A DNA stretch of 64,000 bases from Gemmatimonadota bacterium. Lineage in GTDB: Bacteria; Latescibacterota; UBA2968; UBA8231. The stretch lies in NCBI GenBank assembly GCA_009840005.1, contig VXOR01000097.1, forward strand, positions 54,488 through 118,487. Reading direction: 5' to 3'. The notes under the pieces were generated by a model. It saw nothing but the letters and a program-made list of their open reading frames with translations. It was not told where the DNA came from and did not search any database. Below, in pieces: positions 45,425 to 54,373 of this stretch. Position 1 is the stretch's first letter. Each line of letters begins with the position of its first letter. Made by a program: the position numbers and the translations under genes.

Positions 45425-45545
45425 GTGAGCGGAAGTGGTCAAGGACAAAATTGACGTCGGTAAATGGTGTAGGAGCTAGGCGATGGTTCATTGGACGTTT
45501 CGCCAACGTCAATCATTGAGCAGAATGGAGAGCCACGTATCATAC

Positions 45546-46364
45546 TCAAATCTTGATCGTTGTTCCCCAATCACCAGCAAAATCCTTCGTCGAGCTATTA
45601 GAGAGATTAGTCAAATTCTTTCCGTCGATATCTATCCGGTAGATTTGCTGGCGGCCTTCCCAGTCGCCCGTGAAGCTGATCGCCGAGCCATCTGGTGACC
45701 ATGAGGGTTCCATAGTGCCGCCGCCCTCAACGTTGGTGAGGCGTCTAGGATCCGACCCATCCGCTCTCATGACGTAGAGTTGCGATCTTTTGCCATCGCG
45801 GTCGGACTTAAAGGCGATCCACTTGCCGTCCGGTGACCAGGCAGGATCTTCATCGTTGCCCTGAGAAACGTGCAACCGTTTTTGCTCGCTTCCATCCGGT
45901 TTCATCACATAAATTTGTGTCTTACCATCGCGGTCGGTCGTGAAGGCAATTTTAGAGCCATCTGGGGAAAAAGTTGATTCCAACTCATACGCCGGATGAT
46001 TGGTCAAATTCCTCTGGTTAGAACCGTCGCTGTTCATGGCATAGATCTCGACGTTGTCGTGACGATCCGTGCAAAAAATGATCGTCTGGCCGTCGGGCGA
46101 CCAGTGAGAACGAAGGTCAGGGGCCGAATTGTGGGTCAGTCGTCTCGGTTCGCTTCCATCGGCGTTGATTACGTAAATTTCGCCCTTGCCATGGCGTCGG
46201 TCGCAGTAGGCGATACGCGTGCCATCGGGAGACCAGTTTACGTGGTCTTTCTCGTAATCCGGGGTGCGCGTGATGTTGATCTGATCTGTTCCGTCCTCAT
46301 TCATGGTAAAGATATCAAAGAGTCCATCCCGGTCTCTCACAAAGGCGATTTTGGAAGTTTTCAT
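45546..46364 (-). CDS. TolB-like beta-propeller (PD40 repeats)
   Basis: 272 residues from ATG 46364 (AAGGGG 10 bases upstream). It consists almost entirely of WD40-like PD40 units (WSPDGTRIAYCDRR, SPDGKWIAFKSDRDG and similar), about six blades, each with the repeated pattern IYVMNxDGSexxRLT. Unlike periplasmic TolB it has no signal peptide and no N-terminal TolB domain, so it may be cytoplasmic or non-classically exported. No Tol-Pal partner is nearby. Confidence 0.82.
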   Translation of the reverse strand: MKTSKIAFVRDRDGLFDIFTMNEDGTDQINITRTPDYEKDHVNWSPDGTRIAYCDRRHGKGEIYVINADGSEPRRLTHNSAPDLRSHWSPDGQTIIFCTDRHDNVEIYAMNSDGSNQRNLTNHPAYELESTFSPDGSKIAFTTDRDGKTQIYVMKPDGSEQKRLHVSQGNDEDPAWSPDGKWIAFKSDRDGKRSQLYVMRADGSDPRRLTNVEGGGTMEPSWSPDGSAISFTGDWEGRQQIYRIDIDGKNLTNLSNSSTKDFAGDWGTTIKI

Positions 46365-46537
46365 AGCTGTAACCCCTTCGACCAATCAGGCGAAAACGCA
46401 TGGCAGATAACGTTTTGCAGTCCATTCGATAACCGAGCCGAGCCCTTGTCTAGCGAAAGCCACTGCTCCCTGCTCAGCAGTAAAGGTCGGCTTTGCCTTG
46501 GAGGCTTCTATAAATGCTTGCTTGCTGATCGCCAAAT

Positions 46538-47182
46538 CTACGCTCTGATATGCTGTAACTTTCTTGAATCCCAGTCGCATGGAACAAGAGGGATTGGCCA
46601 GTCGGGATCTGGTTGCCACCCAGACCAGTCCTCGAAGAATGGCCAAGAGCGATTCTTGAGGGCTTCTCCGACGGTGTTGGCCTCCGACTTAGCAAATGAG
46701 GCCTCATCAGCAGATACGATGCCTTCATCCTGAGCCCATTGGAGTTCGTCCTCATCTTTTAGGCACCAAGAGGAGAGATCGTCAGCGACTGTCACATCCA
46801 GAATCAGGTCCCGAGTATCGAACCCGATGGGCGTGCGAACCCACTCCGCTTCGAGGTTTACATACCATCCCGCGAAGCGTTGCTGATCCGGATCCCACGA
46901 GCGAATAACGGTGTGACCGGATCCCATCTTGTGGAGGTGCAAATTGCTTCTGCCGGTCCATTCTCTATCTGAGTAGCCACCGTCCCACCCACCCGGAAGC
47001 ATGTTTCTTCCGCTTGGGCCACCTCGTTTCCCTGTTCGTTTTTTGCAGATGCTTCCCGTGTGCTGGAACAGCCCGATCACATCATCGTCGTCGCAGACTA
47101 TCGTAGCAGGAAAGACATAGCCGACATTCCCTTGCGGAAGCGAGCGCCATACAACCTGGTCACCTCGACCGAATGTCCTCAT
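46538..47182 (-). CDS. DUF402 domain protein
   Basis: 214 residues, soluble. The core WYVNLEAEWVRTPIGFDTRD with LDVTVADDLSSWCLKDEDEL matches DUF402, a family that includes nucleoside di/triphosphatases; several acidic residues that could bind metal are preserved. The C-terminal tail (WQPDPDWPIP) is typical of the family in some phyla. It lies in an accessory stretch between a TolB-like gene and an attC-like element, so it may be horizontally acquired. Confidence 0.75.
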   Translation of the reverse strand: MRTFGRGDQVVWRSLPQGNVGYVFPATIVCDDDDVIGLFQHTGSICKKRTGKRGGPSGRNMLPGGWDGGYSDREWTGRSNLHLHKMGSGHTVIRSWDPDQQRFAGWYVNLEAEWVRTPIGFDTRDLILDVTVADDLSSWCLKDEDELQWAQDEGIVSADEASFAKSEANTVGEALKNRSWPFFEDWSGWQPDPDWPIPLVPCDWDSRKLQHIRA

Positions 47183-47213
47183 TCTAATCTCCGTGGATCT
47201 GAGCAGGCTTTCG

Positions 47214-47300
47214 TATAACGTGGTATCTATTAACGAACCGGCGTAGCCGGTTGGAGAAGACTAAGTGGCGTAAGCCACGTCGCGTTAATAGACTGTTAGA
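47214..47300 (-). repeat. Folded attC-like intergenic element
   Basis: An 87-bp structure with a 10-bp perfect outer stem TCTATTAACG (47226-47235)/CGTTAATAGA (47283-47292). Inside are two hairpins, AACCGGC/GCCGGTT (47236-47252) and GTGGC/GCCAC (47265-47278). Beyond the stem, TATAAC and GTTAGA pair at five of six positions. On the minus strand the ends read ATCTAAC and GTTATAC, close to the integron RYYYAAC/GTTRRRY boxes. No integrase is present. Confidence 0.5.
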
Positions 47301-47391
47301 TGAAGTGGGAGAATCCTACTAGCTCCCATCGATGCAATGCGGATTAGATGCCTTTCAAACCGCGGCCACTCGGCTTCTGGTACTCAATGAA

Positions 47392-48408
47392 TCACGAGAT
47401 GGATAGAACCGAATCACCGGAAGGGACGTATGCCGTACCTCCATCCAACACACAGGTGCCAGCAGGTGCCTTGTAGCGTGTTACTTCATAACCCGTCTCG
47501 TGATCGAGGACAAATAAGGCAGACTCGTTTCCAAAGTGAACGAGCCCCTCCGCAATCACTGGGGACGAGTCGACGGCGCTCCCGCTATCGAACTTCCACC
47601 GCACAGAACCGCTCTCGATGTCGATCGCATATACGCAACCATCCCGGCTACCGATAAAGGTTGTGCCGTGATAGATCGCAGGTGAACTGAGACCTATCTC
47701 ATTATCGGTACGGAATCGCCAGCGCTCTCTTCCAGTCATTCGATCTATAGCATAAATGTGGTGATCAAAATTCCCGAAGACAATGACCTCTTCATTCACC
47801 GAAGGAGAGGAGTACATCTTGCCGTTGGTCTCAAACGACCAGGCTATCTGTCTAGAATCGATATCGACGGATAGGAAACGCCCATCCCAAAGACCGAAAT
47901 AGAGTCGTCCGTCGAAGTAGGCCGGATTTGAACACATAGGTTCTCCAGCCTCGAAAACCCAGCGAGGCTCGCTACCTCGGGTGTCGAATCCGTACACGTG
48001 CCCATCATGGCTGATCACCTAGACGAGATCTTCAACGACGGTCGGCGAAGCACACACGAACGCGCCGGTCTCGTATTTCCAACTCAAAGACCCCGTCTCG
48101 GCGTCAACGCAGTAGACGCAGTTGTCAGCGCTCCCGAAGAAGACGGATCCATCCACGATAGCGGGACACGAGTAGATCGTCCTTCCCGTCTCGAAGGTCC
48201 ATCGGCCTACTCCCGTCTGAGCATCAATGCAGTGCACCTGTCCTTGGCCGCTCGCGAACACCGCCCCGTCGTGTTCGCTGATCTTTGCTACCCAGGATCC
48301 TGCATCGTAGGTCCAGTTCAGCATGGGCCGGATGCCAAGACCGCCTGTGGCGGCAACTCCAGTGTGTTGTTCATTTAGGCGAAACATACTTACGGACCTG
48401 TTTTGCAC
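47392..48408 (-). pseudogene. PQQ-like beta-propeller gene interrupted by one TAG
   Basis: Two abutting frames in the same register, 48408-48019 and 48018-47392, are separated only by a TAG (48021-48019). Together they would give about 338 residues of PQQ/WD-like blades with repeated Y/F-x-G-S-x-D units (FFGSADNCVYCVDAETG before the stop, LYFGLWDGRFLSVD after). The stop falls where a blade normally has Tyr (VxVISHDG), so a single TAC/TAT to TAG change explains it. TAG ends ordinary genes here, so recoding is unlikely. No signal peptide is visible. It may be a recent pseudogene, a read-through gene or an assembly error. Confidence 0.75.
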
Positions 48409-48492
48409 GTCAGTACCTCCGCATTCGTGGTTGGATCAAGGAGCTCTCGTGCATGGCGGGTGACTCTGCTCCATAGAAACAAAAACAAGGGG

Positions 48493-48525
48493 ATAAAAAG
48501 AAAGCCCCTGAAAAGTCAGGGGCTT
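48493..48525 (-). terminator. Terminator of tRNA-Val(GAC)
   Basis: AAGCCCCTGA and TCAGGGGCTT form a 10-bp perfect stem, followed on the minus strand by TCTTTTT. Confidence 0.88.
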
Positions 48526-48531
48526 AGAAGA

Positions 48532-48608
48532 TGGTGGGCGATACTAGACTTGAACTAGTGACCTCCTGCATGTCAAGCAGGCGCTCTAGCCAGCTGAGCT
48601 AATCGCCC
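48532..48608 (-). tRNA. tRNA-Val(GAC)
   Basis: 77 nt: acceptor GGGCGAT/ATCGCCC, anticodon stem CCTGC/GCAGG with loop TTGACAT (anticodon GAC), T-arm ACTAG TTCAAGT CTAGT, discriminator A, encoded CCA. It reads GUC/GUU codons. Confidence 0.95.
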
Positions 48609-48689
48609 TCGTGTTGTCTAATTGCAGACGGGTCAATAATATATCCCAGCACACTAACTGCGTCAAGATTGCGCGAAAAGGAGAGCAAA

Positions 48690-49742
48690 ATGCCCACTAC
48701 CTACCGAGTTGGACTCATCGGCTGCGGGCGCATGGGCGCCACCATTGACGACGAAGTCAAAAGCGGCCCCAATGCCCAGCTTTTTCTGCCGTATTCGCAT
48801 GCGGCGGCAATCGTCGCCTGCGAGCGCATGGAACTGGTCGCCGTCTGCGACCCGATCGAGGAGAAAGCCGAACGCATCCGCGACCGCTACGGTGCCCAAC
48901 GAGCCTATGCCGATTACAGGGAAATGATCGAGCGCGAAAACCTCGATGTGGTCAGCATTGCCACCCGGCCGGGGCCGCACGCCGAGCAGGTGATTTTTGC
49001 CGCCGAAGCTGGCGTCAAAGGCATCTACTGCGAGAAGTCGCTGTGCAACGCCGTGCACGAGATGGACGCCATGCTGCAAGCCTGCACACCGCGAGGCGTC
49101 AAATTCAACTACGGCACGCAGCGGCGTTATGCCGCGCTCTACCGCGATGCGCGCGCCATGATCGAGCGCGGCGACCTCGGCGAGGTGCAGGCGGTTGTGG
49201 CAAACTGCGGGATCAGCGTGGCGCAATGGGGGCACACGCACGCGGCCGATATGATGCTCTTTTTCGCGCTGGACTCAGAGGCGGAATTCGCGCAGGGGAC
49301 GGTACAGGCAGAGGCCGCGGATTGGGAGGGCGACCGGCTGACCATAGATCCGAGGATCAGCAATGGATACGTGCAGTTCAAAAACGGGATCCACTCGTAC
49401 TTAGTGGGTGCGCCCGGCTGGGAATTTGAAATCAGCGGCACCGAGGGCACGCTACGCACCCTGAGCAATGGGATGGGCTATAGCCTGCGCCAGAAAGACG
49501 AGCACGGCGAGTTGCGCCCGGTGGGTGCGCCCGAAGCTGTCATTGAGAGCGGCACGCTGCGCGGGATGGAGGACATCGTCCGGGCAATCGACGAGGATGG
49601 CGACACCCAAGGCAATCTAACGCTCGCCTGCCGCAGCCAAGAGCTAATTTTCGCAATCGTCGAGTCGCATCGGCAGGGTGGGGCGCGGGTGGCCTTGCCG
49701 CTGGAGAACCGGGCCTTGTCGATTGCGCCAGATCACTACTAA
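48690..49742 (+). CDS. Gfo/Idh/MocA family oxidoreductase
   Basis: 350 residues from ATG 48690 with AAGGAG upstream. The Rossmann motif is VGLIGCGRMGATIDDE, the dinucleotide region VCDPIEEKAERIRDRYG, and the catalytic-lysine motif GIYCEKSLCNAVHEMD. GHTHAADMM lies in the C-terminal domain. It is more like inositol or sugar dehydrogenase-type members than the 42121 gene and is not a close paralogue. Substrate unknown. rlmH follows with a TAATG overlap, probably fortuitous operon linkage. Confidence 0.88.
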   Translation: MPTTYRVGLIGCGRMGATIDDEVKSGPNAQLFLPYSHAAAIVACERMELVAVCDPIEEKAERIRDRYGAQRAYADYREMIERENLDVVSIATRPGPHAEQVIFAAEAGVKGIYCEKSLCNAVHEMDAMLQACTPRGVKFNYGTQRRYAALYRDARAMIERGDLGEVQAVVANCGISVAQWGHTHAADMMLFFALDSEAEFAQGTVQAEAADWEGDRLTIDPRISNGYVQFKNGIHSYLVGAPGWEFEISGTEGTLRTLSNGMGYSLRQKDEHGELRPVGAPEAVIESGTLRGMEDIVRAIDEDGDTQGNLTLACRSQELIFAIVESHRQGGARVALPLENRALSIAPDHY

Positions 49743-50170
49743 TGCCAATGCAGATCAGCATTGTTTCCTACGAGAAACACCGCAACCCAGCGCTAGAAGC
49801 CGCCGAGCAGGAGTATATCAAGCGGCTCTCGCGGCAGGCGCGGGTCGCGCTCTGCCCAGGTAAGGCGCGGGGCGGCCTACCGGACCGGCTGTTGAAAGGG
49901 ACGTATGTAGTTGGGTTGTACGTGGAAGGAGAACAGTTTACTTCTGAGCAGTTGGCTCAACGGCTAAAGCGGCTGATGAACCAAGGCCGCTCGCATCTAG
50001 TGTTGGTAATAGGAGGGGCCGAGGGAATGCCGGCGGGGGTAGAATCTCAAATACGAGAACAGTGGTCGCTGTCGCCGCTGACTTTTTCTCACCAGCTAGC
50101 GCGCCTGCTGTTGTTGGAAGCCTTGTATCGGTCCTTTGACATTTTAAGCGGCGGGCGGTACCACAAATAG
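49742..50170 (+). CDS. rlmH: 23S rRNA pseudouridine-1915 N3-methyltransferase
   Basis: 142 residues, the normal length for this SPOUT enzyme. VLVIGGAEGMPAGV forms part of the knotted SAM site, and the C-terminus LTFSHQLARLLLLEALYR ending in GGRYHK is diagnostic. It methylates m3-pseudouridine 1915 in helix 69 of 23S rRNA on assembled ribosomes. It starts on the last base of the oxidoreductase stop codon. Confidence 0.94.
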   Translation: MPMQISIVSYEKHRNPALEAAEQEYIKRLSRQARVALCPGKARGGLPDRLLKGTYVVGLYVEGEQFTSEQLAQRLKRLMNQGRSHLVLVIGGAEGMPAGVESQIREQWSLSPLTFSHQLARLLLLEALYRSFDILSGGRYHK

Positions 50171-50220
50171 TAGGGGGCGGTTTCAAACCACCCCCTACGC
50201 TGGAGGCCTGCTAAAGCAGG
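50170..50220. repeat. G-rich palindrome and adjacent hairpin
   Basis: GTAGGGGGCGGTTT and AAACCACCCCCTAC (50170-50183, 50185-50198) pair at 13 of 14 positions. A second hairpin, CCTGCT/AGCAGG, follows at 50207-50220. The first shares the GGTTTCAAACC centre with 39787-39807. It may terminate the convergent rlmH and dacA genes. Confidence 0.55.
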
Positions 50221-50248
50221 TATGACAAAGGCTGCGTAACATCAGTGC

Positions 50249-51379
50249 TTAAAAGTACGTCATTAGCTTGTCCCACAGCCCCATGCGGTCGATGCTCTTT
50301 TCAGCATGGATGGACACCACGGCCAGTAGGCTGTCGCCCAGCGAGACTCGCAGCTTGCCCATTTCAGTCCCGGCCGCGACCGGTGCTGGAAATTCCTCGG
50401 GCAACTCTAAGTGGCAGACGATCTGTTCCTTCTGTTCGAGGGTAAGCACGGCGACTATGGTGTCTTGGGCCAAGACGCGCACTTCTGGCTCTATTCCCCA
50501 GTTGAGCGCGACCTTGCCCATCAGCTCGCCGGTTTTGACGATGGGCACGCGCGAGAAGTTTTCAAAGCCCCAGGTTAGAAGGCGGCTAGTCTCTCGGTTG
50601 CGGGCGCTCGCAGAGGAGGCTCCCAAAATTACGGAGATTAGGCGCATGTCGTGGCGCATGGCCGTGGAAACGAGGCAGGAGCCGGCGCGCCGCGTATAGC
50701 CAGTTTTTAGCCCGTCAAGCCCTCGGAACCGCCCCAGCAGCTTGTTGGTGGCGCGAAGCGTGAAGTTGCCGTTGCGGAAAGGCTTGCGGCGGGTAGATGA
50801 CCATTCTAGGGGCTCCGGGTGGCCCAAGATGAGCTCGCGGGCGACTTTGGAGAGGTCGTGGGCCGTGCTTAGGTTGCCCTTACCGCGTGGCGTGTTGTCG
50901 AGGCCGTGGACATTGACAACACGCGTGTCGTGCATCCCGAGGCTTCGGGCACGCTCGTTCATCAGTCTGACAAAGCCGGCGGTTGAGCCGCTGATGTGCT
51001 CGGCAATGGCGACGCAAGCATCGTTAGCCGATGAAATAGCCGCAGCCTCCATCAGTTCTCGCAGTGTAAAGACCTCGCCTTGCTTCAAGTAAACCTGCGA
51101 GCCGCCAGTGCGCGCCGCGCGACGAGAGACCCAGACCGAATCCTCTAATGAGATCTCGCCAGCTTTGACCAATTCCAAAACCACGAGTTCGAGCACCAGC
51201 TTCTGGGTGCTGGCCGGCGAGCGCTGTCTATCTGGGTGATGGGCAAAAAGGACGGTACCGCTTTCGGCTTCGAGCAAGAGGGCAGCGGCATACGGCGGTT
51301 TCGAGCCGGGGTCGAAGTCGGCAGCTTGCAACGGTACGCAGAATAAACATACGGCAACGCATAGCGAACGAATGTACAT
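50249..51379 (-). CDS. dacA: D-alanyl-D-alanine carboxypeptidase (PBP5/6, S11)
   Basis: 376 residues with a signal peptide (about 1-20, VCLFCVPLQAA). Penicillin-binding motifs are complete: STQK (57-60, the SxxK nucleophile), SAN (117-119) and KTG (225-227). A C-terminal beta-rich PBP5_C-like domain follows (about 275-370). It trims the terminal D-Ala from peptidoglycan stem peptides in the periplasm. The usual amphipathic membrane anchor at the C-terminus is short (MGLWDKLMTYF). Confidence 0.92.
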   Translation of the reverse strand: MYIRSLCVAVCLFCVPLQAADFDPGSKPPYAAALLLEAESGTVLFAHHPDRQRSPASTQKLVLELVVLELVKAGEISLEDSVWVSRRAARTGGSQVYLKQGEVFTLRELMEAAAISSANDACVAIAEHISGSTAGFVRLMNERARSLGMHDTRVVNVHGLDNTPRGKGNLSTAHDLSKVARELILGHPEPLEWSSTRRKPFRNGNFTLRATNKLLGRFRGLDGLKTGYTRRAGSCLVSTAMRHDMRLISVILGASSASARNRETSRLLTWGFENFSRVPIVKTGELMGKVALNWGIEPEVRVLAQDTIVAVLTLEQKEQIVCHLELPEEFPAPVAAGTEMGKLRVSLGDSLLAVVSIHAEKSIDRMGLWDKLMTYF

Positions 51380-51427
51380 TATTTCTCTCGCTCAAAAAGC
51401 TAATAGGGATTATTGGGGATGGGTCTA

Positions 51428-51456
51428 AATGTAATAATTAAGGCACGTTAGGTCAA
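51428..51456 (-). promoter_or_regulatory. dacA promoter
   Basis: On the minus strand TTGACC (51456-51451), 17-bp spacer, TACATT (51433-51428), leaving a leader of about 40-45 nt before the dacA ATG. Confidence 0.5.
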
Positions 51457-51489
51457 TCAAGATGTTGCACCGCCCATGCGAGCAAAGAG

Positions 51490-51509
51490 AGGGCGTTATT
51501 CCGCCCTTT
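51490..51509 (+). terminator. Hairpin in the phyH leader
   Basis: AGGGCG (51490-51495) pairs with CGCCCT (51502-51507) around TTATTC and runs into TTTT. It lies 64 bp ahead of the phyH ATG on the same strand, so it may act as an attenuator or belong to an upstream short RNA. Confidence 0.4.
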
Positions 51510-51572
51510 TGGTCAATGGGTGTTTCCTTACGAGGACCAGCAGCGTAATTTTAGCTCTAGAAAGGACGACCT

Positions 51573-52556
51573 ATGACTGGGGCAACTATACCTCAACTCA
51601 CGTATAGCGGCAAGCCGATCTCCATGAATCAGGTGGGCGAACTCCGCCGCTCGGATGATATAATTAATGATCGAGACGCACTCTGGGAGCGGATGGAAGA
51701 AGATGGATATTTGTTTTTGCCGGGGTATTTGGATCGGCGCGACGTGTTGGCGGCGCGGGCCGAATTGTGCGATCGCCTCTTCAAGGCTGGGGCGCTAGAC
51801 CCAGCGCGACCGCCGATGGAAGGCGTAGTGGCCACCGGCAAGACGGTCAATCCGGCGGCCACTGGCCCTTTTATGCCCGTTTTAGCGCGCAACAACCCGC
51901 CGCTGGACAAGGTCCTCTACGACGGCCCGATGATGGACTTTTACGAATTCCTCTTGGGCGGCCCGGTTAGGCATTACGACTACACTTGGTTCCGCGCCAA
52001 GCAGCCGGGCACGCACACGGCGACTACCCCACATTGCGACATAGTCTATATGGGCCGAGGCACCAAGGCGCTCTACACGTCGTGGACGCCCTTCAGCGAC
52101 GTGCCCTACGAGATGGGGGGGCTGATGGTGTTGGAGGGGTCGCACAAGAACGAGGCCCTGAAACAAGGCTACGGCCAGACCGATGTGGATGCGTTTTGCG
52201 AAAACGACGGCCCCACTGCGCACCAAATCGTCGCGGCTGCTCAGCAGCAGGGCCGCGAACTTACCCAAGGAGAACGCGAACAAATTCGCTGGAACTCGTC
52301 TGGGGCCTACTCGCACGACGCGATTGCCGTGCGCGAGGAGCTACAGGGGCGCTGGCTGACGGCCGAGTACCAGATGGGGGATTTGCTGGTCTTCTGCATG
52401 TATCTGTTGCACGCCAGCTCAGACAACCAAACGGACTGCATTCGCCTCTCTTCCGATACGCGCTACCAGCGGTCCCACGAGCCAATAGACGACCGCTGGA
52501 TCGGCGACGATCCGCCCGCACACGGCATCCGCGCCAAGCGGGGCATGGTGTGTTGA
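51573..52556 (+). CDS. Phytanoyl-CoA dioxygenase family protein (PhyH)
   Basis: 327 residues, with AAAGGA upstream of the ATG. An Fe(II)/2-oxoglutarate oxygenase fold: HxD in TPHCDIVYMG (His about 154, Asp about 156), GGLMVLEGSHKNE, and the distal His in LLHASSDNQ near 279. Substrates of bacterial PhyH proteins are diverse and unknown here. The family is strongly expanded in Poribacteria and Latescibacteria. Its stop codon abuts that of the convergent yqgE gene. Confidence 0.88.
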   Translation: MTGATIPQLTYSGKPISMNQVGELRRSDDIINDRDALWERMEEDGYLFLPGYLDRRDVLAARAELCDRLFKAGALDPARPPMEGVVATGKTVNPAATGPFMPVLARNNPPLDKVLYDGPMMDFYEFLLGGPVRHYDYTWFRAKQPGTHTATTPHCDIVYMGRGTKALYTSWTPFSDVPYEMGGLMVLEGSHKNEALKQGYGQTDVDAFCENDGPTAHQIVAAAQQQGRELTQGEREQIRWNSSGAYSHDAIAVREELQGRWLTAEYQMGDLLVFCMYLLHASSDNQTDCIRLSSDTRYQRSHEPIDDRWIGDDPPAHGIRAKRGMVC

Positions 52557-53147
52557 TTAGTTGACGGACGGATCTTGGGGGAACACGGAGATGGGACGAT
52601 ATTTGCCCCCTAAGGAATGCAGCACGGTTTGCCACATGGTCTCGGGCGTGGACGCGAGGACTATCTCAGGTTCACCTGGGGCCAAAAACCAAGTGCCGGC
52701 ACTAATCTCAGATTCGAGTTGGCCCGGCTCCCAGCCGGCATAGCCCAAGTAGAACCGCAACCGCGGCGCGTCGGGCCGGAGGATATCAGCCTCAGCGTAC
52801 TGGGTATCGAGATTGCCACCCAAATAGAGGCCGTCGAGGACTTTCGTCCCCCCTTCGACTAAGCCGTCGAGTCGGTGCAAAAAGAAAAGATAGCGCTGAT
52901 GCACTGGCCCCCCCTGATAGAATATCCGCCCCAACTCTGCACACGCATCTTCGCCGCCTGTGAGTTGTTGTAGGGAATCAGTCGCATAGCGCCGGATCCG
53001 CTTGCCGAGGGGCTGGTTGATCACCAAGCCCATCGTGACGTCTGTTTCACTATAGTGGGTAATAAGCACGACCGCGCGGTCGAAGGCGAGTGACTCAAGC
53101 GCGGGCGTGGCGACCAACAGGGTGCCGGTTTGGAGCGGTGCAGGCAT
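52557..53147 (-). CDS. yqgE: YqgE/AlgH family protein (UPF0301)
   Basis: 196 residues from ATG 53147, giving the canonical TGTLLVATPALES start; an in-frame TTG at 53219 overlapping the upstream stop is an alternative. Further signatures are MGLVINQPLG, YQGGPVHQRYLFFLH, FYLGYAGWEPGQLE and the GTWF segment. The family is widespread in Gram-negative bacteria and its biochemical role is not settled. It is last in the DUF2723-GT2-NamZ-YqgE run. Confidence 0.88.
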   Translation of the reverse strand: MPAPLQTGTLLVATPALESLAFDRAVVLITHYSETDVTMGLVINQPLGKRIRRYATDSLQQLTGGEDACAELGRIFYQGGPVHQRYLFFLHRLDGLVEGGTKVLDGLYLGGNLDTQYAEADILRPDAPRLRFYLGYAGWEPGQLESEISAGTWFLAPGEPEIVLASTPETMWQTVLHSLGGKYRPISVFPQDPSVN

Positions 53148-53215
53148 GACAAGTATCAGGCGTAGCGAGTGCTGATGTGAACGATAATAAAGATCGCGCG
53201 GCGAGACAACCTGAC

Positions 53216-54373
53216 TCAAAGGTACACCAAGTAGCGGCGGCGGATAGCGTCAAAGGCTTGGCACGCCTCGTCCCAAGCGGCTAGCAACTCGGGGACTTCT
53301 GCGCCCGCGTCGAGTGCGCGGCGGATCTGGTCGGTGCCGGCGAGGCGGTCGAAGTTGTGGATGCCACCGGCCGGCACGCGCCAAGCGAATTCGTGCGGAT
53401 AGAGCCGACGCACGGCCGCGAGCGCCTCAAAGCCAACGCCGACAGGCTCAAAAGCTGCGCGATCGAGGACGTGGACTTGGACGCCCTCACAGGTCTCGCC
53501 CGCGTACTTGCTGGCCGTCGGCTGAAAAAACACCGGGCGGAAGCCCACCCCGGGCAGCGCGCGGCTGTTGAGCTCGTCGGCTAGGCGCGCCCCGTCGATA
53601 AACGGCGCGCCAAACTGCTCAAAAGGCTTGGTCGTCCCCCGTCCCTCAGACACATTGGTCCCCTCAAAGAAGCAGGTTCCCGGATAGATCACCGCGGTTT
53701 CTGGACTGGGCATGTTGGGCGACGGCGGCACCCAGGGCAGGCCGGTGTCCTCCCAGTAAAAGGAGCGTTGCCAGCCCTCCATGACAACGACGTGCAGGTC
53801 CGCGCCGATTCCGTATTCCTCGTTGAAGAGCCGGGCAAGTTCGCCGATGCTCAGGCCATAGCGCACCGGAATTGGATATTGCCCGACAAAAGAGGCAAAC
53901 GCCGGGTCGAGACAATTTCCGGCGATAGCTTGGCCGCCAATGGGGTTGGGGCGGTCGAGGACAAAAAAGGGAATGCCCGCTTGGGCGCAGGCGGCCATGC
54001 TCAGGCTCATGGTGTAGAGATAGGTGTAAAAGCGCACACCCACGTCTTGGATATCAAAGAGCATCAACTCGATGCCCGCGAGCATGGCCGCATCCGGTGC
54101 TCGCACTTGGCCGTAGAGGCTGTAGGTTGGTACTCCGGTGCGCTCATCGGTAGAATGGGCGATGTGCTCGCCGTCCTGCGCGGCACCGCGAATTCCGTGC
54201 TCCGGCCCGTACAGGGCGACGAGCGTACAGAAATCGGATTGGTGTAGTCGGTCGGCTGTGGATTGTAGGTGCACATCGACACCTGAGTGATTGGTAATCA
54301 GGCCGACGCGCCGGTCGCGGATCAGGTCGGCATCTGCGAGCAGGCGTTCGCAGCCGAGGACGACGCGGCTCAT
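53216..54373 (-). CDS. namZ: Exo-beta-N-acetylmuramidase NamZ-like (DUF1343)
   Basis: 385 residues from ATG 54373, overlapping the GT2 stop by 4 bp (ATGA). DUF1343 hallmarks: VGLITNHSGVD, LYGPEHGIRG, SLYGQVRAPD, IQDVGVRFYTYLYTM and GTNVSEGRGTTKPFEQFG. Members cleave terminal MurNAc from peptidoglycan fragments for recycling. No signal peptide is seen, so it may act in the cytoplasm, which fits a recycling role beside Mpl. An upstream nine-residue extension exists but has no advantage. Confidence 0.88.
   Translation of the reverse strand: MSRVVLGCERLLADADLIRDRRVGLITNHSGVDVHLQSTADRLHQSDFCTLVALYGPEHGIRGAAQDGEHIAHSTDERTGVPTYSLYGQVRAPDAAMLAGIELMLFDIQDVGVRFYTYLYTMSLSMAACAQAGIPFFVLDRPNPIGGQAIAGNCLDPAFASFVGQYPIPVRYGLSIGELARLFNEEYGIGADLHVVVMEGWQRSFYWEDTGLPWVPPSPNMPSPETAVIYPGTCFFEGTNVSEGRGTTKPFEQFGAPFIDGARLADELNSRALPGVGFRPVFFQPTASKYAGETCEGVQVHVLDRAAFEPVGVGFEALAAVRRLYPHEFAWRVPAGGIHNFDRLAGTDQIRRALDAGAEVPELLAAWDEACQAFDAIRRRYLVYL

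Noticed and set aside
46386..46646. 86-codon frame between the DUF402 and TolB-like genes
   Set aside because: Mostly overlaps the DUF402 gene and lacks a ribosome binding site; its distinct C-terminal part is too short to support.
47392..48408. Recoding of TAG as an amino acid
   Set aside because: rel, mpl and other intact genes here end in TAG and no pyrrolysine genes are seen; a point mutation is simpler.
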